From: Bacillus cereus
Lineage (GTDB): Bacteria; Bacillota; Bacilli; Bacillales; Bacillaceae_G
DNA: 64,000 nt
Assembly (NCBI RefSeq): GCF_002584535.1
Contig: NZ_NUOT01000002.1
Location: forward strand, 6,466-70,465
Reading direction: 5' to 3'
Every line of letters starts with the position of its first letter. Positions within the stretch are counted from its first letter, which is position 1. The notes under the pieces were generated by a model. The model was given only the letters and a program-made list of their open reading frames with translations, ran no database searches and was not told the origin of the DNA. Shown piece after piece: positions 1-7,767 of this stretch. A program made the translations under genes and the position numbers.

Positions 1-53
1 AAAGGGACATTTTCTCTTATTCCATCGATACCTTTTCACCACTAAAATTTTCA

Positions 54-245
54 CTACTTATACAAAAATAATTGATCAACCGTCGTCCCTAATACTTCTG
101 CTAAACGAAATGCCAAGGCTAAACTTGGATCATATTTATTATTTTCAATTGCATTTATTGTCTGCCTTGATACTTTACATTTATCAGCTAATGCACCTTG
201 TGAAATATTATTTTCAGTGCGTAATGCGCAAATTTGATTTTTCAC
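54..245 (-). CDS. small XRE-family (Cro/CI-type) transcriptional regulator
   Basis: A 63-residue DNA-binding protein that is almost entirely one helix-turn-helix domain. The recognition region reads ISQGALADKCKVSRQTINAI, at about residues 14-33, followed by the family's usual NKYDPSLALAFRLAEVLGTTVDQLF tail split over residues 37-61. The GTG at 245 is preferred because AGGAG sits 7 bases upstream; a longer reading frame to 302 has no such signal. Proteins of this size usually repress their own promoter or a neighbouring gene. No target can be read here, and the gene to the right (MFS exporter) has its own TetR regulator. Confidence 0.85.
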   Translation of the reverse strand: MKNQICALRTENNISQGALADKCKVSRQTINAIENNKYDPSLALAFRLAEVLGTTVDQLFLYK

Positions 246-324
246 ATCATTTCTCCTAACCTGTAAAATCCTTTTTACAACATCAGTATATATTCGGTAC
301 ATATAGTTGTCAAAAAATTCCCAT

Positions 325-350
325 ACAAAAAAGAGCCTAAGGCGTCTTTT
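325..350 (-). terminator. rho-independent terminator of the MFS exporter gene
   Basis: A short GC stem (AAGA.GCC / GGC.TCTT, one bulge) ends in a T run on the minus strand just after the exporter stop codon at 363. Confidence 0.55.
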
Positions 351-362
351 CCAGTAAAATTC

Positions 363-1604
363 CTACATCAAAGAATCCGTAATCCCCTTTTGATTCGTAT
401 CCTCTTTTTTATTTCTGGCTTCTTCATTTATTCTCATACGTAAAATTGGCAAAATCGCGAGTAGAATAAGTGACATCGCTATACAAAATACAATAATAAG
501 TGAGGTCGCTTCTTTTAATCCCCCAGCTAGTGAATTTCCAAGTAACATAGTTCCCATAAAAAGCGGTAAAATCGTACCATTTACACGCCCTACCATATTC
601 TCTGGTACAAGCTGAATCATAAGCGTTCCAACAACAACGTTAACACAAGCTAAGCAAATTCCCGTTCCCAATCGCATCAAACTAGTAACCCAAAATGATG
701 TAGACAGTCCTTCTACTAGAAGTGACGTAGCCAATACAATCATACCAAACACAAACATTTTTTTCGGATGTACCTTTGAAGCAAAAACTGGTGCAACGAC
801 GCCTCCAATTAGCATACCTATCCCGTCAGCTCCTGCTAAATATTGAACGGCCTCCTTTTCCATACCTAATCGTTCAATAACAAGAAATATTTCTAATGGA
901 TTTGTTAGCCCTACTGCTAAACCCATAATTGCAAAAGTAATTGTAATCATACATAAATTTTGGGTTTGAAGGACATATCTCCAGCCCTCTTTTATATCAT
1001 TCCATAATGAAATACTCTCCGTTCTCTCTTTTTCAACCCATCTGGGTAAACATGAAAGAGTAATAGCAGATAACACGAATAAGCCGATTAAACTATATAG
1101 TGATGCGAACAATCCAAGTTGTGTATATACAATCGAACCTACAACCGGACCAAAAATTAGAAATAACGACTGTAGCGTTTGGTTAATAGCAATTGCGTTT
1201 GCAACATGTTTTTCTTCTACGTAACGTTTAAATATACGTGACGATGAAGGCTGAGAAAATTGCCCAACAATTGCTGAAACAAGAGTTGCAAAAAATATAG
1301 CCTGCCAATAATCCATTTTTAACAGTGAAATAATCCCTATAATGGATAACATACTTAGCATATCTCCAGCTACCATCGTTCTCTTAGGATTCCAACGATC
1401 TGCTAGCGCACCACCAATGAATGAAAAAATAAAAATAGGTGCATATTCCATAACCGATAATAATGAAACTGAAACAGGATCATTATTTGTTCGCTCCATA
1501 ATGAAATACAACAATGCCATATTTCGAATCCAAATCGCAAACTGCTGTAAAATATCAGACGCCATAACAAGCATAAATGCCCGATTTTTAAATAACTCTT
1601 TCAT
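363..1604 (-). CDS. MFS drug exporter (MFS_3, macrolide-efflux-like)
   Basis: A 413-residue polytopic membrane protein with about twelve hydrophobic segments, the normal size for a 12-TM major facilitator. A loop motif GGALADRWNPKRT near residues 64-76 corresponds to MFS motif A. The N-terminus (NRAFMLVMASDILQQFAIWI) and overall pattern resemble proton-coupled macrolide-efflux-like exporters, but the substrate cannot be read. GGGAGG precedes the ATG. The gene lies 48 bases downstream of a TetR regulator on the same strand, and identical 20-bp operator copies precede both genes, so it is very likely repressed by that regulator until a ligand is bound. Confidence 0.85.
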   Translation of the reverse strand: MKELFKNRAFMLVMASDILQQFAIWIRNMALLYFIMERTNNDPVSVSLLSVMEYAPIFIFSFIGGALADRWNPKRTMVAGDMLSMLSIIGIISLLKMDYWQAIFFATLVSAIVGQFSQPSSSRIFKRYVEEKHVANAIAINQTLQSLFLIFGPVVGSIVYTQLGLFASLYSLIGLFVLSAITLSCLPRWVEKERTESISLWNDIKEGWRYVLQTQNLCMITITFAIMGLAVGLTNPLEIFLVIERLGMEKEAVQYLAGADGIGMLIGGVVAPVFASKVHPKKMFVFGMIVLATSLLVEGLSTSFWVTSLMRLGTGICLACVNVVVGTLMIQLVPENMVGRVNGTILPLFMGTMLLGNSLAGGLKEATSLIIVFCIAMSLILLAILPILRMRINEEARNKKEDTNQKGITDSLM

Positions 1605-1621
1605 GTTATTCCTCCCTTTAT

Positions 1622-1641
1622 AAACCGACCGTTCAGTCTAA
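1622..1641. promoter_or_regulatory. TetR-type operator before the MFS exporter
   Basis: The 20-mer AAACCGACCGTTCAGTCTAA is an imperfect palindrome (core GAC-N-GA-N-CG-N-TC-N-GT). It is repeated exactly at 2267-2286 in front of the TetR gene. Two identical copies at a regulator and its neighbour are the classic pattern of an autoregulated TetR pair. Confidence 0.75.
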
Positions 1642-1667
1642 ATTAATATGAAAGAAAAGCTGCTGAT

Positions 1668-2252
1668 TTATGATTCAGCTGCCAGTCCTTGTAATAATAC
1701 ATCAATTGCTTTTTTGTAAATTCGCTTCATTTCTACAGAATCTAACTCGTAGTAAAGTACACCAAGCCCAGATAGTAAACCATTCACAATATACATAAGA
1801 TCCCGGATATCTCCTTGACGGAATTCTCCAGATTTTATGCCTTCTTCAATTAATTTCTCAAAAACACCATATGATTCTCTTGCTAGAACAAGCATTTCAT
1901 CTAAAATCTCTTTGCTTACAACTTGACTCATGGAAAACTCTTCAACTGCACTAAAAATAGGATGCTGTGTATCCTCTACATGGTACTCTGCAAGTCCATA
2001 TAATTTCTCGGTACTCGTATGATACTGTTTTTCTTTTTCATTCCACTTTTCAAGCCAATCATACGTATGTTGTCTTACCACGAATAAAAATAATTCTTCC
2101 TTACTTTTAAAATGATAATAAATGCTACCTTTACTACGTTCTGTAATTTCGCAAATGTCTTCCATAGATGTTGCAGCGTATCCTTTTTGTGAAAATAACT
2201 CTTCCGCTTGGTACGCTATTTCCTTTTTTATCTCTTCTGCACTCTTTCTCAT
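1668..2252 (-). CDS. TetR/AcrR-family transcriptional regulator of the adjacent exporter
   Basis: A 194-residue protein with the TetR N-terminal DNA-binding domain: FSQKGYAATSMEDICEITER at about residues 20-39, then SKGSIYYHFKSKEELF. The rest is an all-helical ligand and dimerisation domain. The ATG at 2252 is preferred because GAGG lies 7 bases upstream; an in-frame GTG two codons earlier is less well placed. Its own leader carries the 20-bp operator found before the exporter, so autorepression and repression of the exporter are inferred. A second set of unrelated palindromes lies about 170-230 bp further upstream. Confidence 0.9.
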   Translation of the reverse strand: MRKSAEEIKKEIAYQAEELFSQKGYAATSMEDICEITERSKGSIYYHFKSKEELFLFVVRQHTYDWLEKWNEKEKQYHTSTEKLYGLAEYHVEDTQHPIFSAVEEFSMSQVVSKEILDEMLVLARESYGVFEKLIEEGIKSGEFRQGDIRDLMYIVNGLLSGLGVLYYELDSVEMKRIYKKAIDVLLQGLAAES

Positions 2253-2266
2253 GTTCACACCTCACA

Positions 2267-2286
2267 AAACCGACCGTTCAGTCTAA
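2267..2286. promoter_or_regulatory. TetR-type operator before the TetR gene
   Basis: Exact second copy of the 20-bp sequence at 1622-1641, overlapping the 5' leader just upstream of the regulator's ribosome binding site. Confidence 0.75.
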
Positions 2287-2422
2287 TAATAACAAATATA
2301 AAACCTCTATTACAAGAGGCTATATTCCTTATTTAGGAAAATGTATTTTCAAACCAGATTCGAGGTGTATGAATAACTCCAATCTTAAAACCAAGTTTGA
2401 CAATACATACTCCACCGGCAAC

Positions 2423-2485
2423 TAATCAAACGTTTGTTTAGCTGATTCTATACGAGTTCAAGTCCACTAATCAAACGTTTGTTTA
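2423..2485 (-). promoter_or_regulatory. promoter flanked by two identical 18-bp palindromic operators
   Basis: TAATCAAACGTTTGTTTA occurs at 2423-2440 and again at 2468-2485. On the minus strand a possible -35 (TTGATT, 2474-2469, inside the right copy) and -10 (TATAGA, 2452-2447) are separated by 16 bases, so the two palindromes would overlap the -35 and the start-site region. Transcription would run leftward toward the TetR gene. A third exact copy lies at 10634-10651. Confidence 0.5.
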
Positions 2486-2517
2486 AAAAGAAATACGCCC
2501 ATAAAGAGCGCTTCTCC

Positions 2518-2760
2518 TTAATCTCCACCGCCGCCACAGCTACCGCCGTCACCGCCTGAAAAACCGCTATCGCCTCCAAAAGAACTTCCGCAATCATGTG
2601 AACTATCATTATCTGATCCTGCAAAGAATACTGGTGTAGAAGCAGTACTATCACCATTACCTGTTTTATAAAGATTTACTTTTCGTTTATTTTTCTTGAT
2701 CGATTTGGCAATCATTCCAATTAATACTAAAAATAATAATGTTGCTATCACAAAACCCAC
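2518..2760 (-). CDS. small membrane protein with Gly/Ser/Cys-rich tail
   Basis: An 80-residue protein starting with GTG (GGGGGG ribosome binding site 5 bases upstream). Residues 1-20 form one transmembrane helix (GFVIATLLFLVLIGMIAKSI), followed by a basic patch KKNKRK and then a tail of Ser, Asp, Gly and Cys ending GGSCGGGGD. Such low-complexity Gly-rich C-termini occur on other small bacterial membrane proteins of unknown role. It is a lone gene on the minus strand. No function can be assigned. Confidence 0.7.
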   Translation of the reverse strand: MGFVIATLLFLVLIGMIAKSIKKNKRKVNLYKTGNGDSTASTPVFFAGSDNDSSHDCGSSFGGDSGFSGGDGGSCGGGGD

Positions 2761-2905
2761 ATAATCCCCCCTTACATATTTTTACTATTATTTTACATGA
2801 AAATTTTAAATGGTACCACAATATGGTATACAAATGATACTCAGAATTAATATACTAAATAACAGTAAATACTTTATACATACAAACGAAAAGAGGTTAC
2901 ATTGT

Positions 2906-3223
2906 ATGCACGAAAATCATGCTATACAAACTCTACTATTATCCCAGATAGAAAAGCTAGCCCAATCCTTTCATTACGATTTTTTATATGAGGTTGCACA
3001 ACAAAAAACGCTCTGCCAAATTCTTTTAAGAGATGATAATGGATCAATTGTAGCAACACCACTTAGTTTTCATATGTTAATAAACGAAGTTGCTGGGAAA
3101 GGTGAACTGATTTTTTATCACGAACATGGTGAATTTCATCGACAAAAATTTGACATTTATACGGAAGATAGCATTGTTAAATTGCTACTATTCATCCAAG
3201 AACGATTACAAGTAAACCAGTAA
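2906..3223 (+). CDS. conserved hypothetical protein
   Basis: A 105-residue soluble protein with no signal peptide or membrane segment. The ATG at 2906 is chosen because AAGAGG lies 9 bases upstream; an in-frame extension back to 2810 lacks a ribosome binding site. The sequence is mixed alpha/beta and acidic to neutral (for example ILLRDDNGSIVATPLSFHML at about residues 40-59). I do not recognise a family. A hairpin terminator directly follows the stop, which supports it as a real monocistronic gene. Confidence 0.65.
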   Translation: MHENHAIQTLLLSQIEKLAQSFHYDFLYEVAQQKTLCQILLRDDNGSIVATPLSFHMLINEVAGKGELIFYHEHGEFHRQKFDIYTEDSIVKLLLFIQERLQVNQ

Positions 3224-3230
3224 ATAATAC

Positions 3231-3261
3231 GAAAGCAGCCACGTAACACGTAGCTGCTTTC
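3231..3261 (+). terminator. terminator after the hypothetical gene
   Basis: Inverted repeat GAAAGCAGC / GCTGCTTTC with a 13-base loop immediately downstream of the stop codon at 3223. Confidence 0.6.
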
Positions 3262-3321
3262 ATAATTTCTCACTAAAATAATCTATCCCTCACCCATTAC
3301 ACTTCCAAATAAATTTCCCTC

Positions 3322-4863
3322 TTATCTTTTAGTAACATCCATTTCCTCCAGATTCCAAACTCGAGTCACCCAAGACTCATAAAAAGAAGGTTCATGAGAA
3401 ACAAGTAAAATCGTTCCCGTGTATTGCTCTAATGCTTCCTTTAATGCCTCTTTCGCATATATATCTAAATGATTCGTTGGTTCATCTAAAATTAAAAAAT
3501 TGCTTTTCATTAGCATCAGCTCACATAAACGTACTTTTGTCTGTTCTCCGCCACTTAAAGAACATAGAGATTGCCGAATATGATCTGCCTTTAACCCACA
3601 TCGTGCTAAAGATTGCCGAATTTCTTTTTGCGTCATATCCGGACGCCTTGACCATACTTGCCCAAGTGGTGTAATTTCAGCTGCAAAATCTTCTTGCGCA
3701 AAATATGCAGGCTGTACTCTCTCTCCAATATGAACTGCTCCGCTTAATGGTTCTAGTTGCCCTAGTAACGTTTTTAACATTGTTGTTTTTCCAATTCCAT
3801 TATGACCAACAATTGCAATCTTTTCGCCTCTTTTCACTTGTAAATTAAAAGATGAAAATAATGGTTCCGCATAACCAATTTGAATCTGTTTTGCTTGTAA
3901 TATACGGCTCACAGGCTCAGTGTGAATGCTGAAATGAAAATACGGCTTTGTTACATCGTTAGGCTTTTCAACCTTTTTTATTTTCTCCAATACCTTTTCA
4001 CGACTTTTTGCTTGTTTCGCTTTTCGAATTTTATTTTTTTGGATAAAACTCTCTAAATTTGCAATGTCTTTTTGCTGTCTTGTATAAGCTACTTGTAATT
4101 GTTGCTTCTGAAGTTGGTAGCTTTCTAAAAACCTTTCATAATTTCCTGCGTATCGCTTTATTGTTTGCCCTTCTAAATGATAAATAACATTTGTAATGTG
4201 ATTTAAAAATGATTCATCGTGTGAAACGACAATGTAAGCATGCTCATACGCTTGTAAATATGCCCTTAACCAATCAATATGAACTGTGTCTAAATAATTC
4301 GTTGGCTCATCCAGCAATAAGACATGTGGTTTCTCTAAAAGAAGCTTTCCAAGTAATAACTTTGTACGCTGGCCGCCACTTAGTTTTGAAACATCTTTTT
4401 TTATACCTAAGTCTAATAAACCTAAGCCAGCTGCTACTTCTTCTATTTTTGTATGAACTTGATAAAAATTTGAGCCTTCCAATATATTTTGTAATTCTCC
4501 ATATTTCACTAATAACTTTTCTAACTCCGTTTCCTTTCCCATCTTTTCAGCAAGTGTTACCATTTCACGTTCAATTTCATAAAGATGAGAAAAAGCGCTT
4601 TGTAAATATTCTTCAATCGTTGTTCCCTCTTGTAAATCAATATGTTGCTGTAAGAAACCGATCTTCACATGTGGAAACCATTCAATCGTTCCAGCATCAG
4701 GCAAAATTTCTCCTGTTAACAGCCGAAGCAATGTTGACTTTCCTGCACCATTATTTCCAACAAGTCCAACATGCTCCCCTTGTAATAATCGAAAACAAGC
4801 ATTATATAAAATGGTTTTATCTCCATACGTATGCATAAGATTTTCTACTGTTAATACGCTCAT
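3322..4863 (-). CDS. ABC-F family ATPase (ribosome-associated, possible antibiotic target protection)
   Basis: A 513-residue soluble protein with two ABC cassettes and no membrane domain. The first cassette has Walker A GNNGAGKST (about residue 37), signature LSGGQRTKL and Walker B LLLDEPTNYLD. The second has GHNGIGKTT (about 345), LSGGEQTKV and LILDEPTNHLD. A charged helical linker between them (about 235-310, KAKQAKSREKVLEKI) is the segment that enters the ribosome in ABC-F proteins. Members either tune translation or dislodge ribosome-targeting antibiotics. Its leader carries a 12-codon peptide gene, a terminator and a hairpin over the Shine-Dalgarno, as found at drug-inducible ABC-F genes, so induction by a translation inhibitor is inferred. 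Confidence 0.9.
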   Translation of the reverse strand: MSVLTVENLMHTYGDKTILYNACFRLLQGEHVGLVGNNGAGKSTLLRLLTGEILPDAGTIEWFPHVKIGFLQQHIDLQEGTTIEEYLQSAFSHLYEIEREMVTLAEKMGKETELEKLLVKYGELQNILEGSNFYQVHTKIEEVAAGLGLLDLGIKKDVSKLSGGQRTKLLLGKLLLEKPHVLLLDEPTNYLDTVHIDWLRAYLQAYEHAYIVVSHDESFLNHITNVIYHLEGQTIKRYAGNYERFLESYQLQKQQLQVAYTRQQKDIANLESFIQKNKIRKAKQAKSREKVLEKIKKVEKPNDVTKPYFHFSIHTEPVSRILQAKQIQIGYAEPLFSSFNLQVKRGEKIAIVGHNGIGKTTMLKTLLGQLEPLSGAVHIGERVQPAYFAQEDFAAEITPLGQVWSRRPDMTQKEIRQSLARCGLKADHIRQSLCSLSGGEQTKVRLCELMLMKSNFLILDEPTNHLDIYAKEALKEALEQYTGTILLVSHEPSFYESWVTRVWNLEEMDVTKR

Positions 4864-4865
4864 TT

Positions 4866-4911
4866 TTGTTCTCTCCTTTTCTTTATAACTAACAAGCCAA
4901 ATAGAGAGAAC
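4866..4911 (-). promoter_or_regulatory. hairpin sequestering the ABC-F ribosome binding site
   Basis: On the minus strand GTTCTCTC (4911-4904) is complementary to GAGAGAAC (4875-4868), which contains most of the Shine-Dalgarno GGAGAG (4876-4871) of the ABC-F gene. Folding would hide the site, suggesting a translational checkpoint in addition to the upstream terminator. Confidence 0.55.
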
Positions 4912-4943
4912 AGCAAAATAAAGATCTTATTTAATTGTGTATA

Positions 4944-4981
4944 CATGAAAAAATGGGTAAGGTGAATACACCTTACCCATT
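4944..4981 (-). terminator. leader terminator (attenuator) upstream of the ABC-F gene
   Basis: A 13-bp perfect stem (AATGGGTAAGGTG / CACCTTACCCATT, loop 4 bases, 4952-4981) followed on the minus strand by six T residues. It sits between a small leader peptide gene and the ABC-F start, where it would stop transcription unless an alternative fold forms. Confidence 0.8.
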
Positions 4982-5077
4982 ACAATTTCACTTTATTATC
5001 GTAAAAAAGGATTAAGGTTCTTTACCTGCTGTCTTCAATTTGGCCTAAACTTTAAAAATGGGCAGACTCCTCCCATA

Positions 5078-5116
5078 TCAAGCTAAAACCATTTGAAGAA
5101 CAGTTGATAAAGTCAT
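5078..5116 (-). CDS. leader peptide MTLSTVLQMVLA of the ABC-F attenuator
   Basis: A 12-codon reading frame with AAAGGA 4 bases before its ATG and a second AAAGGAG further upstream. It ends 97 bases before the terminator stem. Directly after its stop, ATGGGA (5076-5071) can pair with CCCAT (5062-5058), and the same CCCATT can alternatively pair with AATGGG, the 5' arm of the terminator. This four-segment arrangement is the standard architecture of ribosome-stalling attenuation. Expression of the peptide itself is inferred, not shown. Confidence 0.65.
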   Translation of the reverse strand: MTLSTVLQMVLA

Positions 5117-5189
5117 TTTATCCTTTCACTCCTTTGTAAATCATTATTGTTCTATAACAAGCATATACCATGCTCTTATATTTTATTCG

Positions 5190-5957
5190 TTATAAATCTG
5201 TTTGTTCCTCTTTTTCACTAAAAATTTCTTCATACATTTTCTCCATTACATATGGACTTGTAAAATCAAAAGTTAATGATTTCCACATATGGATTCTTCT
5301 CTGCAATTCTACTCCATACTCTTTACTTGCTATCTTCTTTACTTCTGGAACGTGCTCTTCTTCCTCAAATTGTTTTACCGACTTCTGTTCACCTGTTGTA
5401 TAATCTGTTAAACAGCTGATAACTCCTCGGCCATGTTCTTGTGATTGTTCTTCTAAATCAAACAGAATTGTATGTATACATCCAGTTACAAGAAACATTT
5501 CTCGATGAAGATTTCCTCTTGCTTGCTTATTCATCATTCGATAAAAAGTATTTTTCAATTCATAAAACGTATCTTTCGTATCAAATTCATCATATTTCTT
5601 ACGAAGCAGCATAATTTTGGCTAACTCCGCTCTTGCGTCCATACATTTTAATAAATCTGTTACGAAAGACATCGCATGCTCTACGTATCCTTTTTGAATC
5701 ATAGAATCTGTAAATTCATCGAATATCTGCTCGAATTTCCCTACTAAAAAATTCCCCGTCAATTCTGGTGTTTCTTCTAAAAATTCGTTACGTAATTTCA
5801 TAAAGTCAACTAGCTTTTCCACTTCTTCTGCTGTTACATCGGAATCTTCCACCAAACCAAGCTGCATCATGCTAATCTTGTTCTTCAATTGCGGCTTTAT
5901 CTCTTCTACACTATTTACGTTTAATTCATCTATCATTTGTTGAATTGTTTTATCCAT
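5190..5957 (-). CDS. hypothetical cytoplasmic protein, alpha-helical
   Basis: A 255-residue acidic, Lys/Glu-rich protein with no signal peptide and no membrane helix. The ATG at 5957 is chosen because GGAGGAG ends 5 bases upstream; the in-frame ATG one codon earlier is too close. The N-terminal 60 residues are strongly helical (VEEIKPQLKNKISMMQLGLV) and the rest holds scattered aromatic residues and two cysteines (TGCIH, ISCLTDY). I do not recognise the family. It stands alone, with a promoter element apparently placed inside the loop of the preceding operon's terminator. Confidence 0.7.
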   Translation of the reverse strand: MDKTIQQMIDELNVNSVEEIKPQLKNKISMMQLGLVEDSDVTAEEVEKLVDFMKLRNEFLEETPELTGNFLVGKFEQIFDEFTDSMIQKGYVEHAMSFVTDLLKCMDARAELAKIMLLRKKYDEFDTKDTFYELKNTFYRMMNKQARGNLHREMFLVTGCIHTILFDLEEQSQEHGRGVISCLTDYTTGEQKSVKQFEEEEHVPEVKKIASKEYGVELQRRIHMWKSLTFDFTSPYVMEKMYEEIFSEKEEQTDL

Positions 5958-5973
5958 CATATCTCCTCCATAC

Positions 5974-6022
5974 AAAAAGCCTCTTAACAATCATTATACC
6001 AAAAATTGTTAAGAGGCTTTTT
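5974..6022 (-). terminator. terminator of the thiamin-precursor transport operon, with a -10 element in its loop
   Basis: Long inverted repeat AAAAAGCCTCTTAACAAT / ATTGTTAAGAGGCTTTTT just after the thiZ stop. The loop contains, on the same strand, TTGGTATAATG (5998-5993 is TATAAT with an extended TG motif), a likely promoter for the 5190-5957 gene. Confidence 0.7.
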
Positions 6023-6772
6023 TTACTTCCGCATATAAGGAGCTAATATCCCTAAAATCTCTGCTTTATCTTCTTTTAACTCAAGGGATGTTAACATATC
6101 CATCGTTCGAGGACGAGGTAAATTAACCTTCACCTCACCTACAATTGTTGCTGGTCTTTGTGACATAATGAATACACGATCAGATAACAGAATCGCTTCA
6201 TCTAAGTCATGCGTTACCATTACAATCGTTTGCTTCTCTTGATGCCATGAATCTAAAAGCCAATGATGCACTTCCATTTTTGTAAATGCATCTAACTTAC
6301 CAAACGGTTCATCAAGTAACATAATCGGCTTTTCACATAAATAAGTACGAAGAAAACTAATCCGCTGACGCATACCACCAGACAATGCATCTGGATGATG
6401 ATTTGCATATTCAGCTAAACCAAACTGCTGCAAGGCTTCCATTCCTTCTGCAAGTCGCTCTTTCTTTGGCTTCCCATCAATTTCTAATGGAAGAACAATG
6501 TTTTGTAGTGCTGAGCGCCACGGAAGCAATAGATCTTGCTGCGGCATATAGCTTACAATATCCTGTTTTTGAACAAGAGTATCGTTGTAAATTACCTGAC
6601 CACTAGTCGCCTCTTCAACGCTCGCAATCAGATTTAATAACGTACTTTTCCCGCAACCACTTGGGCCTACAAATGAGACAAACTCACCTTCTTGTATAGA
6701 AGCGCTAATCTTTTCTAGTACATTTTTTCCATCAAATGCTTTCACAACATCTTTTATTTGTAATCCGCTCAT
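6023..6772 (-). CDS. thiZ: ABC transporter ATPase for thiamin pyrimidine precursor (ThiZ-like)
   Basis: A 249-residue nitrate/taurine-type ABC ATPase. Walker A is GPSGCGKST (about residue 36), Q-loop YMPQQDLLLPW (about 73), signature LSGGMRQRISFLR (about 131) and Walker B MLLDEPFGKLD (about 151), with an H-loop in VTHDLDEA. It energises uptake by the permease and lipoprotein encoded upstream in the same operon. Its ATG overlaps the stop of the binding-protein gene (ATGA). The operon starts behind a TPP riboswitch, so expression should fall when thiamin pyrophosphate is abundant. Confidence 0.88.
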   Translation of the reverse strand: MSGLQIKDVVKAFDGKNVLEKISASIQEGEFVSFVGPSGCGKSTLLNLIASVEEATSGQVIYNDTLVQKQDIVSYMPQQDLLLPWRSALQNIVLPLEIDGKPKKERLAEGMEALQQFGLAEYANHHPDALSGGMRQRISFLRTYLCEKPIMLLDEPFGKLDAFTKMEVHHWLLDSWHQEKQTIVMVTHDLDEAILLSDRVFIMSQRPATIVGEVKVNLPRPRTMDMLTSLELKEDKAEILGILAPYMRK

Positions 6773-7767
6773 TTTTCACTTGGAAGGAATTCATTTGTAA
6801 ATGCATCTTTTACATCAATTTTCTTTTTAATCACTTTATTATCGTGTAAGAAATTCATGTAATTCGTCCAAACTTCTTCCTTCTGTACTCCCCATGCTTT
6901 CGCATCATCTTGATACTTCGTGCTTAACCACTTTTGACTCTCTTGTACTAACTCTTTATTAATGTCCGGTACATTTTTTATTAAAATATCAGCTGCTTCT
7001 TTTGGCTCTTTAATTGCAAAGTTATATCCCTCTGCCGTTGCGTTCATGAATTTTTTCACAAAATCCTTATTTTGTTTTGTGTTCTTTTCACTTGTGATAA
7101 TGACAGGGCTATAGAAATCTAATGCTGGATCTAGATCTTTTACCATGATTGTATTTAATTCTTTTCCTTGTCGTTTTGCTTCAATACCGTCCCAGCCATA
7201 ATAAATCCATTCAAAATCTGCATCTCTACCAATTGATTTAAAGAAATCTGTTTGTCCAAGAACGATCTTTTCTACTTTATTAAAATCAGCTTGATGTTTA
7301 TTCATAATTGTTTTCAGTGTTGCTTCTTCTGCTGGCGCTCCCCAACCCCCATAACGCTTTCCTTCAAAATCTTTCGGAGAAGTAATATTATCTTTTTTCA
7401 ACGATGCAAATGCAGATGTGTTATGTTGAATAATTGCTCCAATCGAAACAACTGGTATTCCTTCAACACGAGCTGATGTTACATTTTCTTGATAACTCAC
7501 ACCGAAATCCGCTTTTCCTGATGCAATCATTTGCTCTACCGATACGTTATCACCAGGCTGAATAATTTCTACATCTAAACCTTGCTTTTTATAGTAGTCT
7601 TTCGTCTTTGCTACATATAAACCAGTATGGTTTGTATTTGGAAACCAGTCCAAAACAACTTTTACTTTCTTTTCCTTATCTGTACTCTCTTCTTTCTTCG
7701 CTGCATTACAACCGACAACACCAACTGCAAGTATTGCGGCTAGCATAACTTTCAAACCTTTTTTCAT
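6769..7767 (-). CDS. thiY: thiamin-precursor-binding lipoprotein, NMT1/THI5-like (ThiY)
   Basis: A 332-residue extracellular binding protein with a lipoprotein signal: basic start, hydrophobic core and lipobox VVGC with Cys20. The mature part carries the NMT1/THI5-like signature DWFPNTNHTGLYVAKTKDYY and a Gly-rich loop near residue 120 (KRYGGWGAPAEEATL). Family members bind formylaminopyrimidine or related HMP precursors and pass them to ThiX/ThiZ. The ATG at 7767 is chosen for the AAAGGA upstream and the lipobox spacing; it overlaps the permease stop (ATGA). The adjacent TPP riboswitch supports the thiamin assignment; the exact ligand is inferred. Confidence 0.88.
   Translation of the reverse strand: MKKGLKVMLAAILAVGVVGCNAAKKEESTDKEKKVKVVLDWFPNTNHTGLYVAKTKDYYKKQGLDVEIIQPGDNVSVEQMIASGKADFGVSYQENVTSARVEGIPVVSIGAIIQHNTSAFASLKKDNITSPKDFEGKRYGGWGAPAEEATLKTIMNKHQADFNKVEKIVLGQTDFFKSIGRDADFEWIYYGWDGIEAKRQGKELNTIMVKDLDPALDFYSPVIITSEKNTKQNKDFVKKFMNATAEGYNFAIKEPKEAADILIKNVPDINKELVQESQKWLSTKYQDDAKAWGVQKEEVWTNYMNFLHDNKVIKKKIDVKDAFTNEFLPSEK

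Noticed and set aside
2448-2657. 69-residue minus-strand frame with Ala/Val-rich sequence
   Set aside because: It is the alternate frame of the Gly-rich tail of the 2518-2760 gene and runs over the double-palindrome promoter.
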